From Pseudomonas sp. GD04091 (GTDB lineage: Bacteria; Pseudomonadota; Gammaproteobacteria; Pseudomonadales; Pseudomonadaceae), in assembly GCF_029836165.1 (NCBI RefSeq), contig NZ_JAOEBG010000023.1, forward strand, positions 32,776 through 96,775: 64,000 nt of DNA, read 5' to 3'. Positions 52,808-62,067 of the stretch are shown piece after piece. The notes beneath the pieces are model-generated. The model saw only the letters and a program-made list of their open reading frames with translations. It had not been told where the DNA came from and did no database searches. The position numbers were made by a program, and so were the translations under genes. How positions within the stretch are numbered: position 1 is the stretch's first letter; each line of letters opens with the position of its first letter.

Positions 52808-55021
52808 TCAATCCTCGATGGAGCGCCAGAACCGCCGCTCCCTGCGCACACCTTCCACCTCACCATGATTCCCCAGCACCAACCGCAACGCCCCCTCCAC
52901 CGCCGTGTCATGCACCGCCACCCCATGCCGCCGGTAGCGCTCGACCACTTGCGCATGTGGATGCCCGAAGCTGTTGTGCCGCCCTCGGGAAATCAGCACG
53001 CCACGCGGCGCCGTGGCCTGGACGAACACCGCGCTGGAAGAGGTACGGCTGCCATGGTGCGGCGCCTGCAGCCAATCCACCCGCGGATCGTCGGTGGCAG
53101 CCAGCCAGGCGCGCTCCGCGCCGGCTTCCATGTCCCCGGCCAGCAGCAGACGCTCCCCATTGGCCTGGACCCGCAACACACAGGAGCGTTCGTTGCTGGA
53201 GGTACCTTGCGGCCAATGCCAGAGCTCGAAGTCGACGCCATCCCACTGCCAGCGTTCGCCGCTGCGGCACAACGACGCGTCCTCCAGCCCAGCGACCTCG
53301 CCGGCCAGCACCCGTGCCACCGGCACCCCACGCCGCACGGCAGCCGCGCCACCGGCATGATCGGCGTGCCCATGGCTGATCAGCATCAAGTCCAGCTGCT
53401 TCACCCCAAGCTTGCGCAGGGTCGGCAACACCACGCTCTCGCCCAGATCGCTGCTGCCACGGGCTGGGCCGGCGTCATACAGGAGGGTGTGATGACGTGT
53501 TCGCAGCAGCACCGCCAGGCCCTGGCCGACATCCAGCTGCCACACCTCGACCTCCCCTGGCGCTACCTGCTCGCGGGGCGCCCACAACGCCAGCAGCATC
53601 ACCACCCCCGGCGCCCGCAGCGGCACGCCCCGAGGCAGCAATACCAGCACGGCGCCAAGGCACACCAGCCACCAGGCCCACACCGGCAGAGGCTCGGGAA
53701 TCCAGGCGGGCTGGTACCCTGCCACCCGTTCCAGCACGGTAAACAGGCCATCCAGTGACCGGCCCGCCAGCCACAGCATCCCCTCCCCCAGCCAAGGCAC
53801 CGGCAACGAGGCGGTGCCGAGCAGCGCCAGCGGCAGCACCCCCAGGCTGAGCCAGGGCACGGCGAGCAGATTGGCCACCGGCGCGCTGAGGCTGATGGGC
53901 AATCCCAGTGCCAGCAGCGCCGGCAACAGCCCCAGCGCGATCACCCACTGGGCGCGGGTCCAGGCCTGCCAGGGCCGCCAGGCCCCCAGCCGGGCCGAGA
54001 AGCACAGCACCAGCACCGCCACGGCGCTGAACGACAGCCAGAATCCTGGCAGCAGGCTCGCCAGCGGCGCTAGCAACAGGACGCCGAGCGCAGCCAGCAA
54101 CAGCGGCGTCCACGCGCCCAGATGGCGAAAACGCAGGCGCCAGACCAGCACCACCGCCAGCATCAGGCAGGCCCGCTGCACCGGCACGCCAAAGCCGGCC
54201 AGCGCGCCATAGCCCAGCGCCGCCAGCATCGCCAGCCCACTCGCCCAGGGTAGCCAGGGCAGCCTGCGCGGCCATCCACCCAAGCGCGCCAAACCCGCCA
54301 CCAGGCCATACACCAGACCGGCCAGCAAGCCGATGTGCTGCCCGGAGATCACCAGCAGATGCACCGTGCCGGTGGCCTGCAGGGTCTGCCAGTCCTCACG
54401 CGCCAGCCCGCTGCCATCGCCCAGCACCAGCGCCGCCAGTGCCGCCGCCCGCGCGCCGGCATCCACCGCCACGAGGCGCTGGCGGATGGCGTCACGCCAG
54501 CCGGCAGCCGCTCCTCCCAGAAGCTCCCCCGCCTTGACCGTACCGGTGGCGCCGATCCCGCGCGCCAGCAGCGTCGCCTCCCGATCCGGGCCATGGGGGT
54601 TGAGCAATCCATGGGGCCGCCGCAGGTTGACCGCCAGGCGCCAGCGCTCGCCGGCCCGCAGCTGCGGCCCGGCGAACCAGCTCAACTGCAGACGCTGCGG
54701 CAGTTGTCCACGCCGCGATTCGCCCTGCACCAGCTCGAAACGCACGCCTTGCTCCGTGCGGGCCGGCAACCCCGCCACCGTCCCTTCGAGCCACACGGTC
54801 CGGCCATCCAGGGCCGCCGCCAGGCGATCATCGAGCGCCTGCTGGGCCGACCAGCAGGCCCAGCAGCCACCCAGCACGAACCAGCCCAGCGGCCAGGCCC
54901 GCGAGCGCAGGCAGGCCACGGCCAGCAAAAGCAAGGGAATCAACCATCCGACCGGTGGCAGGACGGGCAGGAAGCGCAGGCTCAACAGCCCGAGCACGAG
55001 CGCAAGCATCCCTGTGCGCAT
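52808..55021 (-). CDS. comEC: ComEC/Rec2 DNA-uptake channel
   Basis: The 737-residue protein has an N-terminal membrane part with DUF4131 (about residues 1-170), a ComEC competence domain with several more helices (about 190-480), and a C-terminal metallo-beta-lactamase domain with LISHGHADHAGGA near residue 560 and the late QAPHHGSRTSSS. It should pass single-stranded DNA through the inner membrane during transformation. It is intact in frame, though Pseudomonas of this group are not usually seen as competent. Confidence 0.93.
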   Translation of the reverse strand: MRTGMLALVLGLLSLRFLPVLPPVGWLIPLLLLAVACLRSRAWPLGWFVLGGCWACWSAQQALDDRLAAALDGRTVWLEGTVAGLPARTEQGVRFELVQGESRRGQLPQRLQLSWFAGPQLRAGERWRLAVNLRRPHGLLNPHGPDREATLLARGIGATGTVKAGELLGGAAAGWRDAIRQRLVAVDAGARAAALAALVLGDGSGLAREDWQTLQATGTVHLLVISGQHIGLLAGLVYGLVAGLARLGGWPRRLPWLPWASGLAMLAALGYGALAGFGVPVQRACLMLAVVLVWRLRFRHLGAWTPLLLAALGVLLLAPLASLLPGFWLSFSAVAVLVLCFSARLGAWRPWQAWTRAQWVIALGLLPALLALGLPISLSAPVANLLAVPWLSLGVLPLALLGTASLPVPWLGEGMLWLAGRSLDGLFTVLERVAGYQPAWIPEPLPVWAWWLVCLGAVLVLLPRGVPLRAPGVVMLLALWAPREQVAPGEVEVWQLDVGQGLAVLLRTRHHTLLYDAGPARGSSDLGESVVLPTLRKLGVKQLDLMLISHGHADHAGGAAAVRRGVPVARVLAGEVAGLEDASLCRSGERWQWDGVDFELWHWPQGTSSNERSCVLRVQANGERLLLAGDMEAGAERAWLAATDDPRVDWLQAPHHGSRTSSSAVFVQATAPRGVLISRGRHNSFGHPHAQVVERYRRHGVAVHDTAVEGALRLVLGNHGEVEGVRRERRFWRSIED

Positions 55022-55165
55022 GAGATAGAGCTCCAGAAGCGAAAACGGCCCCTGAGGCTTAGCTGATTGGCAGGGAAATTCTGCTAAACAATTGTCACAA
55101 ACTCTGAACGAGGCTGCGCTTCAATCAAGGCATACTTACGCCCTTCGACCCTGCCGGGAGCCCAC

Positions 55166-55807
55166 ATGCCGCGCCGTCTGTTCAAACGCTACATGCCGGA
55201 CCCGACCAGCATCCGCGAACACAAGTCCTTACGCTTTTTCGGCAAGCTGCTGCACGATCCCAACCTCTGGCACCTGAATCGCCATTCGGTGGCGCGGGCC
55301 ATGGGCGTCGGCCTGTTCGCCGCGCTGATTCCCATTCCCATGCAGATGCTGCTGGCCGCCGCGCTGGCGATCCCGGTGCGCGGCAACCTGCCGATCGCGG
55401 TGAGTCTGGTGTGGCTGACCAACCCGCTGACCATGCCGCCGGTGTTCTTCGTCACCTACATGACCGGCGCCTGGCTGATGCAGGTGCCGCCACGCACGCT
55501 GCCCGAGGAAATCACCGTCGACTGGGTCACCGACCAGCTGGCGACGATCTGGCAACCGTTCCTGCTGGGCTCGGTGGTGTGCGGGGTGGTCCTCGGCGTG
55601 CTCGCCTACTTCATCACCATGGGCTACTGGCGCTGGTGGGTGGGCCGGCAGTGGCGCCGGCGGCAGTGCCGCTGTTCCGCCACCCGGGGTTCACGCGCGC
55701 ATGCCACGGCCGCTGACCAGCAGGCGGACGCACAGCAGGTAGAGCGCCGCGGTGGCCACCAGCATGAAGGTGATCGCCGTGCCAATACTGATGTCCGACA
55801 CCCCTAG
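55166..55807 (+). CDS. DUF2062 membrane protein (C-terminus extended)
   Basis: The 213-residue open frame starts MPRRLFKRYMPDPTSIREHK and has three hydrophobic segments with the DUF2062 core NRHSVARAMGVGLFAALIPI and LPIAVSLVWLTNPLTMPPVF. After about residue 172 (GYWRWWVGRQWRRRQ) the sequence becomes low-complexity, with no family likeness, and overlaps 117 bases of the convergent permease gene. The family is normally about 170-180 residues, so a natural stop seems to have been lost or a late frameshift has occurred. The function of DUF2062 is unknown. Confidence 0.85.
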   Translation: MPRRLFKRYMPDPTSIREHKSLRFFGKLLHDPNLWHLNRHSVARAMGVGLFAALIPIPMQMLLAAALAIPVRGNLPIAVSLVWLTNPLTMPPVFFVTYMTGAWLMQVPPRTLPEEITVDWVTDQLATIWQPFLLGSVVCGVVLGVLAYFITMGYWRWWVGRQWRRRQCRCSATRGSRAHATAADQQADAQQVERRGGHQHEGDRRANTDVRHP

Positions 55808-56470
55808 GATGCCGTAGCGGAACGAGTTGACCATGTGCAGCACAGGGTTGGCCAACGACACGGTCTGCCAGAACGGCGGCAGCAGGTTGATCGAGTAGAA
55901 CACCCCACCCAGGTAGGTCAGCGGCGTCAGCACGAAGGTCGGGATGATCGAGATATCGTCGAAGTTGCGCGCGAACACCGCGTTGACGAAGCCCAGCAGC
56001 GAGAAGATGGTCGCGGTCAGCAGCACCACGACGAGGGTCACGCCCAGGTGATGCACCTGCAAATGGGTGAAGAACAGCGACAGGACGGTCACGATCACGC
56101 CCACCGCCAGCCCCCGCAGCACGCCGCCCAGCACATAGCCGACGAGGATGGTGTGCGGCGACACCGGCGACACCATCAGCTCCTCGATGGAGCGCTGGAA
56201 CTTGCTGCCGAAGAAGCTCGACACCACGTTGCCGTAGGAGTTGGTGATCACCGACATCATGATCAGCCCCGGCACGATGTACTCCATGTAGGTGAAGCCG
56301 CCCATGTCGCCGATCTGCCGGCCGATCAGGTTACCGAAGATCACGAAGTACAGGACCATGGTGATCGCCGGCGGCAGCAGGGTCTGCGGCCAGATGCGCA
56401 AGAAGCGCCGTACTTCGCGGTAGACGATGGTGTTCAGGGCGACCCAGTTGGTGCGCAGTTCCACACTCAT
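55691..56470 (-). CDS. ABC-2 type exporter permease
   Basis: The 259-residue protein has six hydrophobic segments and the ABC-2 signature region (LGGVFYSINLLPPFWQTVSL then NPVLHMVNSFRYGILG). It resembles YadH. It pairs with the ATPase whose gene it overlaps by four bases. The substrate is unknown; related pairs export lipids or polysaccharide. The frame runs upstream into the ATPase gene, but the family start is MSVELRTNWVALNTIVYREV. Confidence 0.9.
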   Translation of the reverse strand: MSVELRTNWVALNTIVYREVRRFLRIWPQTLLPPAITMVLYFVIFGNLIGRQIGDMGGFTYMEYIVPGLIMMSVITNSYGNVVSSFFGSKFQRSIEELMVSPVSPHTILVGYVLGGVLRGLAVGVIVTVLSLFFTHLQVHHLGVTLVVVLLTATIFSLLGFVNAVFARNFDDISIIPTFVLTPLTYLGGVFYSINLLPPFWQTVSLANPVLHMVNSFRYGILGVSDISIGTAITFMLVATAALYLLCVRLLVSGRGMRA

Positions 56471-57399
56471 ACGGCCACCTTCGACAGGTTCTTTTCCACC
56501 AGGGACACGAACAGCTCCTCGAGTCGATTGGTCTTGTTGCGCAGGCTCTGCACCTCGATGTTCTTCAACGCCAGCTGGCCGAACAGCGCAGTGATGCCGA
56601 TGTCCTTGTCCACCTGCACTTCCAGCGTGTGCGGGGTGATCAACCGGCACGGGTAGCCCTGCAGTTCAGGCGCGGCGGGCAGGTCCTGCTTGAGGTCGAG
56701 GACGAAGGTCTCGACGTGCAGCTTGCCCAGCAGCTGGCGCATGCTGGTGTTCTCGACGATGGTGCCGTGGTCGATGATGCCGATGTTGCGGCACAGCTGC
56801 TCGGCCTCTTCGAGGTAGTGGGTGGTGAGGATGATGGTGATGCCTTTCTGGTTGAGCTCGGTGAGGAAGCTCCACATCGAACGGCGCAGCTCGATGTCCA
56901 CACCCGCGGTCGGCTCGTCGAGGATCAGCAGGCGCGGCTCGTGGATCAGCGCCCGGGCGATCATCAGCCGGCGCTTCATACCGCCGGACAGCGAGCGCGA
57001 CTGCACGTCACGCTTGTCCCACAAGCCCAGCTGGGTGAGGTACTGCTCGGCACGCTCCTTGGCCAGCTTGGGCGGGATGCCGTAGTAGCCGGCCTGGGTG
57101 ACGACGATGTCGAAGGTCTTCTCGAACTGGTTGAAGTTGAACTCCTGGGGCACCACGCCCAGGCAGCGCTTGAGCGCCGCCGGCTCGCGGTCCAGGTCGT
57201 GGCCGAACACGTTGACCGTGCCGCTGGTCTTGTTCACCAGGGTCGAGAGAATGCCGATGGTGGTGGATTTGCCGGCGCCGTTGGGGCCGAGCAAGGCGAA
57301 GAAGTCACCTTCGGAAACGTCCAGGTCGATACCCTTGAGGGCTTGGAAACCGTTGCCGTAGGTCTTGGTCAGCTGTCGAATGGACAGGGCGGAACTCAT
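56467..57399 (-). CDS. ABC exporter ATPase (YadG-like)
   Basis: The 310-residue ATPase has Walker A LLGPNGAGKSTTIGIL near residue 40, signature SLSGGMKRRLMIARALIHEP and Walker B LLILDEPTAGVD, followed by the switch histidine in IILTTHYLEEAE. It energises the adjacent ABC-2 permease. A Fur-box-like sequence lies about 115 bases upstream. Confidence 0.93.
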   Translation of the reverse strand: MSSALSIRQLTKTYGNGFQALKGIDLDVSEGDFFALLGPNGAGKSTTIGILSTLVNKTSGTVNVFGHDLDREPAALKRCLGVVPQEFNFNQFEKTFDIVVTQAGYYGIPPKLAKERAEQYLTQLGLWDKRDVQSRSLSGGMKRRLMIARALIHEPRLLILDEPTAGVDIELRRSMWSFLTELNQKGITIILTTHYLEEAEQLCRNIGIIDHGTIVENTSMRQLLGKLHVETFVLDLKQDLPAAPELQGYPCRLITPHTLEVQVDKDIGITALFGQLALKNIEVQSLRNKTNRLEELFVSLVEKNLSKVAV

Positions 57400-57510
57400 A
57401 GCGGGTCACGTACCGATTGAAAAGGTTCAAGACACGCCAGGTGCAATCACTGGCGCAGTGAGTGCGGCCATGGTGCAAGGGCCGGCCGCACAAGTACAGT
57501 CACATCTATT

Positions 57511-57523
57511 GATAATGACTATC
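57511..57523. promoter_or_regulatory. Candidate Fur box
   Basis: GATAATGACTATC, whose reverse complement GATAGTCATTATC matches 12 of 13 positions of the consensus half GATAATCATTATC. It lies 112 bases before the ABC ATPase and just inside the gap after the GST gene. The match covers only part of the 19-base box. Confidence 0.4.
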
Positions 57524-57532
57524 GAAGTGGCG

Positions 57533-58156
57533 TCACGTCAGGGCGGTCATCACCGCCGCCTGGTAGGCCGGCCGTTGTTTCAGGCGTTCATACCAGGCTT
57601 CGAGGTGGTACATGGCCGGACGTTCGATCGGCATTTCGAACCAGGCGTAGATGAAGCTGCCCAGGGGGATGTCGCCCATGCCGATCTGTTCACCGCTGAG
57701 GTAGGGCTGCGTGGCCAGCGTGGCGTCGGCGATCGACAGCAGTTCGGCGCACTGCTTGTGCGCGGCGTTGATCGCCACCCAGTCGCGCTGCTCCTCGGGG
57801 GTGCGCAGCAGGCCCCAGAACAGCGGGCGGAACGGGCCGGCGAAGGACGAGGTGGTCCAGTCCATCCACTTGTCGGCCAGGGCGCGCTGGCGCGGATCAT
57901 CGAGGTACCAGCCCTGCTGCGCGCCGTACTCGGCGCAGAGGTAGCGCACGATGGTGTTGGACTCCCACAGCACCAGGTCGCCGTCTTCGAGCATGGGCAC
58001 CAGGCCGTTGGGGTTGAGCGCCCGGTAGTGCGGTTCGTTGACCACGCCGAAGGCGCCGCCGGCATCGATGGACTCGAAGTCCAGGCCCAGCTCGTGGGCG
58101 ATCCACAACGCCTTGCGCACATTGCTCGAATTCTTGCGGCCCCAGATCTTCAGCAT
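57533..58156 (-). CDS. Glutathione S-transferase family protein
   Basis: The 207-residue protein starts MLKIWGRKNSSNVRKALWIA, with the thioredoxin-like N-terminal domain including NPNGLVPMLEDGDLVLWESN (the glutathione-binding proline and ES pair), and a helical C-terminal domain. The serine pair near residue 10 could be the thiol-stabilising residue. The substrate is unknown. The start at 58156 is by homology; upstream in-frame sequence is REP. Confidence 0.9.
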   Translation of the reverse strand: MLKIWGRKNSSNVRKALWIAHELGLDFESIDAGGAFGVVNEPHYRALNPNGLVPMLEDGDLVLWESNTIVRYLCAEYGAQQGWYLDDPRQRALADKWMDWTTSSFAGPFRPLFWGLLRTPEEQRDWVAINAAHKQCAELLSIADATLATQPYLSGEQIGMGDIPLGSFIYAWFEMPIERPAMYHLEAWYERLKQRPAYQAAVMTALT

Positions 58157-58473
58157 GGCAACGTCCTTATGAATGCGGGAGGTGGGACAGTCTACTCCAA
58201 GCGGTGGGCGGTGCCAGTGAAACCGAGGGGGCCGCTTTGCGGCCCTATCGCGACACAAGGCAGCTCCCACAGGATATGTGCCAGCTCTGCCATGGCGCGG
58301 TCCCTGTGGGAGCGGCCTTGTGTCGCGATAGGGCTGCGCAGCAGCCCCACGATCTATCAACCGCCACCGAACTCCCGCCACCCAACCCGGTCAGTCTTCT
58401 AAGCAGGCCATCCGCCCCAGCACGTCTAAGCTCTGTGGATCGCCCCCGCCCCCGCTTCCAAGGAGGAAGAATC
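58157..58473. other. Intergenic region between gst and fadE
   Basis: About 320 bases without a gene. It contains an inverted REP pair (58225-58352) and the strong fadE ribosome site AGGAGGAA. No certain promoter is recognised. Confidence 0.6.
58225..58352. repeat. Inverted REP pair
   Basis: GCGGCCCTATCGCGACACAA and GGCCTTGTGTCGCGATAGGG form the two arms. Unlike most pairs in the window it lies between divergent genes. Confidence 0.9.
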
Positions 58474-60921
58474 ATGCTGCTGTTGTGGTTGCTGGTCCTG
58501 GTGCTAGGCGCCGCGTATCTCCTGCATCGGCGCCTGGCGCCCTTGCAGATCCTCGCGGCGATCGCCGCCTTTACCCTGCTCATGGGCCTGTTCAGCACCG
58601 CCCCTGGCTGGCTGCTGGCACTCATCTGGGTGGTGATCGCCATCAAGGTGGCCTTCCTCGCCCTGCCCGAATGGCGGCGCAAGGTCTTCACCGCCCCGGT
58701 GTTCAAATGGTTCCAGCGCACCCTGCCGCCCATGTCGCAGACCGAACGCGAAGCCATCGACGCCGGCACCGTGTGGTGGGACGGTCACCTGTTCAGCGGC
58801 CGCCCCGACTGGAACACCCTGCTCGACTACGACGCGCCCAGGCTCACCGAAGAGGAACAGGCCTTCATCGACGGCCCCACCGAGGCACTGTGCGCCATGG
58901 TCAGCGACTGGCAGATCGGCCAGGACCTCGACCTGCCGCCCGAAGCCTGGGAGCACATCAAGAGCAACGGCTTCTTCGCCCTGATCATTCCCAAGGAGTA
59001 CGGCGGCAAGGGCTTCTCGGCCTACGCCCATTCACAGGTGGCGATGAAACTGGCCACCCGCAGCGGCGACCTGGCCTCGACGGTGATGGTGCCCAACTCC
59101 TTGGGCCCGGCCGAATTGCTGCTGCACTACGGCACCGACGAGCAGCGCAACCACTACCTGCCACGCCTGGCCCGTGGCGACGAGATTCCCTGCTTCGCCC
59201 TCACCGGCCCGCTGGCCGGTTCCGACGCCGGCGCGATGCCCGACACCGGGATCATCTGCAAGGGCCAGTGGAACGGTGAGGAAGTCATCGGCCTGCGCCT
59301 GAACTGGGAGAAGCGCTACATCACCCTGGGCCCGGTGGCCACCCTGCTGGGCCTGGCCTTCAAGGCCTACGATCCCGACCACCTGCTGGGCGAACAGACC
59401 GAACTGGGCATCAGCCTGGCGCTGATTCCCACCGACACCCCGGGCGTGGAAATCGGCAAGCGCCACCTGCCCCTGGGCGCGGCCTTCATGAACGGCCCCA
59501 ACAGCGGCAAGGACGTGTTCGTGCCGCTGGACTTCCTGATCGGTGGCCAGGCGATGCTCGGCAAGGGCTGGATGATGCTGATGAACTGCCTGTCGGTGGG
59601 CCGCTCGATCTCGCTGCCGGCGGTCGGCACGGGCGCGGCCAAGTACACCAGCCTGGTCACCGGCCAGTACGCCCGCGTGCGCGAACAGTTCAACGTGCCG
59701 CTGGCCGCCTTCGAGGGCATCCAGGAATCGCTGGCGCGCATCGGCGGCAACGCCTGGCTGATGGACAGCGCCCGCCTGCTCACGGCCAAGGCGGTGGACC
59801 TGGGCGAGAAACCCTCGGTGCTGTCGGCGATCCTCAAGTACCACCTCACCGAGCGTGGCCGCGAGTGCATCCAGCACGCCATGGACGTGCACGGCGGCAA
59901 GGGCATCATCATGGGCCCGAACAACTACCTGGGCCGCAACTGGCAGGGCGCGCCGATCTTCATCACCGTCGAGGGGGCCAACATCCTGTCGCGCAACCTG
60001 ATGATCTTCGGCCAGGGTGCGATCCGCTGTCACCCGTTCGTGCTCAGGGAAATGGCCCTGGCCGGGCGCGAGGACCACGACCAGGCACTCAAGGAGTTCG
60101 ACGACCTGCTGATGCAGCATATCCTGTTCGCCACCGGCAACGCCGCCAGCACCCTGGTGCTGGGCCTGGGCCTCGGGCATTTCGAGAAAGTCCCGGGCGA
60201 TGCCCTGAGCCAGGGCTACTTCCGCGCCCTCAACCGCCAGGCGGCGGCCTTCGCCCTGCTGGCCGACCTGTCGATGATGCTGCTCGGCGGCGCGCTCAAG
60301 CGCCGCGAGCGCCTCAGCGCACGACTGGGCGATGTGCTCAGCTACCTGTACCTGTCCAGCGCCGCGCTCAAGCGCTATCACGACCTCGGCTCGCCCGAGC
60401 ACATGCAGCCGTTGCTGCGCTGGGCCCTGGAAGAAAGCCTGGGCCAGGCGGAGAAAGCCCTGGATGCGCTGCTCGACAACTTCCCCAACCGTTTCCTGGG
60501 CTGCGCCCTGCGGGTGCTGGTGTTCCCGTTCGGCCGCCGGCATACCGGGCCGAGCGATGAGCTGGATGCCGAGGTGGCGGCGCTGATCGGCCGGGGCAAG
60601 GGCGATCCGGCCCTGGAAGAGCTGCTGGCGGGGTGCTTCAGGCCAGAGGCCGAGGGCGACCCGGTGGCCGCGCTACAGACGGCCTGCGACCTGCTGGACG
60701 ATGTCGCCCCGCTGCATAAGGCGCTGCATCAGGCCGTCAAGGAAGGCAAGGTGCAACCGGCCCCCGGGCAATCGGTGATCGACGCCGCCGTCGAAGCCGG
60801 CGTATTGCAGGCAGAAGAAGGCCAACGCCTGCATCAGGCCGAACAGGCGCGTCGAGTAGTGATCGATGTGGATGCGTTCGACAAGGCGCAACTGGGGGCT
60901 GTGACAGGCAAGATTCGCTGA
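58474..60921 (+). CDS. fadE: Acyl-CoA dehydrogenase FadE, membrane-anchored
   Basis: The 815-residue protein has two N-terminal hydrophobic segments (residues 2-20 and 24-60), then an acyl-CoA dehydrogenase core with IPKEYGGKGFSAYAHSQVAM, ALTGPLAGSDAGAMPDTG and GKGIIMGPNNYLGRNWQG, and a C-terminal DUF1974 part typical of E. coli FadE. It performs the first step of fatty-acid beta-oxidation with FAD. AGGAGGAA eight bases upstream fixes the ATG at 58474. The length agrees with the FadE family. Confidence 0.95.
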   Translation: MLLLWLLVLVLGAAYLLHRRLAPLQILAAIAAFTLLMGLFSTAPGWLLALIWVVIAIKVAFLALPEWRRKVFTAPVFKWFQRTLPPMSQTEREAIDAGTVWWDGHLFSGRPDWNTLLDYDAPRLTEEEQAFIDGPTEALCAMVSDWQIGQDLDLPPEAWEHIKSNGFFALIIPKEYGGKGFSAYAHSQVAMKLATRSGDLASTVMVPNSLGPAELLLHYGTDEQRNHYLPRLARGDEIPCFALTGPLAGSDAGAMPDTGIICKGQWNGEEVIGLRLNWEKRYITLGPVATLLGLAFKAYDPDHLLGEQTELGISLALIPTDTPGVEIGKRHLPLGAAFMNGPNSGKDVFVPLDFLIGGQAMLGKGWMMLMNCLSVGRSISLPAVGTGAAKYTSLVTGQYARVREQFNVPLAAFEGIQESLARIGGNAWLMDSARLLTAKAVDLGEKPSVLSAILKYHLTERGRECIQHAMDVHGGKGIIMGPNNYLGRNWQGAPIFITVEGANILSRNLMIFGQGAIRCHPFVLREMALAGREDHDQALKEFDDLLMQHILFATGNAASTLVLGLGLGHFEKVPGDALSQGYFRALNRQAAAFALLADLSMMLLGGALKRRERLSARLGDVLSYLYLSSAALKRYHDLGSPEHMQPLLRWALEESLGQAEKALDALLDNFPNRFLGCALRVLVFPFGRRHTGPSDELDAEVAALIGRGKGDPALEELLAGCFRPEAEGDPVAALQTACDLLDDVAPLHKALHQAVKEGKVQPAPGQSVIDAAVEAGVLQAEEGQRLHQAEQARRVVIDVDAFDKAQLGAVTGKIR

Positions 60922-60934
60922 TCGACGGCGGGGC

Positions 60935-60972
60935 CGCCGTGCGGCCCTTTCGCCGGCAAGCCGGCTCCCACC
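60935..60972. repeat. REP-like element after fadE
   Basis: GCGGCCCTTTCGCCGGCAAGCCGGCTCCCAC-type, a single copy with a GCCGGCAAGCCGGC centre. Confidence 0.7.
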
Positions 60973-61101
60973 CAGAGCGCGTCGATATCGGGACCTGCGC
61001 TCTTACTATTGCCTAAGGCCGAACGCCGGATGCCGAGTGCCTGACCCGCTCAACCGGCGTATACTCCGCCCCCCGTTTCAACCACCCCGAGGATCGCCGC
61101 C

Positions 61102-61512
61102 ATGGCCAACCCCCACCTGGAATACCACCTGCAACTGCTCCACCACCTGCGCACCATCCTGGCCGCGCTGGGTGAAGCCGAGCAGGTCCCGGAGGAAAGC
61201 CACGCCCTGTTCCTCGAACGCTTCGACGAACTGCTCACCCTGTTGCCGCAAGACCCGCTGGAAAGCCAGTACCTGGGCCAGGACCTGATCTGCCAGGTGA
61301 TCCAGCGCTACCCGCAGATCGCCCACCTGGTACCACGCGACCTGCTGTGGTTCTTCGGGGGTGACTGCCTGCATTTCATGCCTGACGAGGAGCTGGCCCT
61401 GTACCAGGAGCTCGAAGAGCGCCGCTATGCGGCCGAACGCGACGGCGAGCCGTTCGACTGGCACCTGGAAAAGCAGCTGCTGAGCGCACCGGGCCCGGAC
61501 AGCGTGAACTGA
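61102..61512 (+). CDS. Conserved small protein (PA2817 family)
   Basis: The 136-residue acidic protein (MANPHLEYHLQLLHHLRTIL, with IAHLVPRDLLWFFGGDCLHF in the middle) resembles a Pseudomonas family of unknown function found near fadE, equivalent by place to PA2817. No signal peptide, membrane segment or catalytic motif is seen. It is transcribed in the same direction as fadE but after a REP, so co-transcription is uncertain. Confidence 0.8.
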   Translation: MANPHLEYHLQLLHHLRTILAALGEAEQVPEESHALFLERFDELLTLLPQDPLESQYLGQDLICQVIQRYPQIAHLVPRDLLWFFGGDCLHFMPDEELALYQELEERRYAAERDGEPFDWHLEKQLLSAPGPDSVN

Positions 61513-61521
61513 GCACGCATG

Positions 61522-61547
61522 ACAACGCCGCCCGCAGGCGGCGTTGT
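61522..61547. terminator. Bidirectional hairpin
   Basis: ACAACGCCGCC-CGCA-GGCGGCGTTGT, an 11-pair stem between convergent genes, without a T run. Confidence 0.6.
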
Positions 61548-61566
61548 CGATCAAGGCGTAACCGGT

Positions 61567-62067
61567 TCAGTAGTCAATGGCCACGCAGGACAGTTTCCCC
61601 CCCACCTGGTCATTACCCTCGTTTTCTCCATCCTCCAGGTAGACACCGTTGTCGATCTTGTCGCCCTTTTTCTTGTCCTTCAGGCCATCGATCGCGAGCC
61701 AATCATCGCTCGTGACTGCGTAGCGGGTGATGCGCAAGGTGTACGACCACTTCTTTTTCGAAACACAGTCAGGGCTGTCGTAGAACGTGATCAATGCTGG
61801 CGAAGGCGCATTGTCAAATCGGTAGAAATAGACTTCGTCATCCTTGCACTGGGTATTACCCATTCGTATCTCGACACGACGATTGGTCCGCGTGAGCGGG
61901 ATCTCACATTTGTGATCACCATCCACCTTGTTTTCCCGCATCAACAATCTGCCCACGTTGACCTGTGGCTTCGTGGCGATGGTGTCGGCCATTGCCGGCA
62001 TCACGGTGAGCGATACTCCCGCCGCCATCAGGCACGCCAGGATCGCTGCTCGCTGTTGGTATTTCAT
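61567..62067 (-). CDS. Small exported cysteine-containing protein
   Basis: The 166-residue product starts MKYQQRAAILACLMAAGVSL with a signal peptide ending at PAMA-DT. The mature part of about 139 residues has four cysteines (in DHKCEIPL, NTQCKDD, SPDCVSKK and LSCVAIDY), which could form two disulfides, and is beta-rich and acidic near the end. I do not recognise a family. The ATG overlaps the stop of the RHS gene by four bases, with a full GGAGGT ribosome site inside the RHS end, so both are translated from one message. It may be a partner, immunity factor or unrelated cargo. Confidence 0.75.
   Translation of the reverse strand: MKYQQRAAILACLMAAGVSLTVMPAMADTIATKPQVNVGRLLMRENKVDGDHKCEIPLTRTNRRVEIRMGNTQCKDDEVYFYRFDNAPSPALITFYDSPDCVSKKKWSYTLRITRYAVTSDDWLAIDGLKDKKKGDKIDNGVYLEDGENEGNDQVGGKLSCVAIDY

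Noticed and set aside
52808..55021. comEC as a pseudogene
   Set aside because: The frame is complete, with the membrane core and the metallo-beta-lactamase motifs intact.
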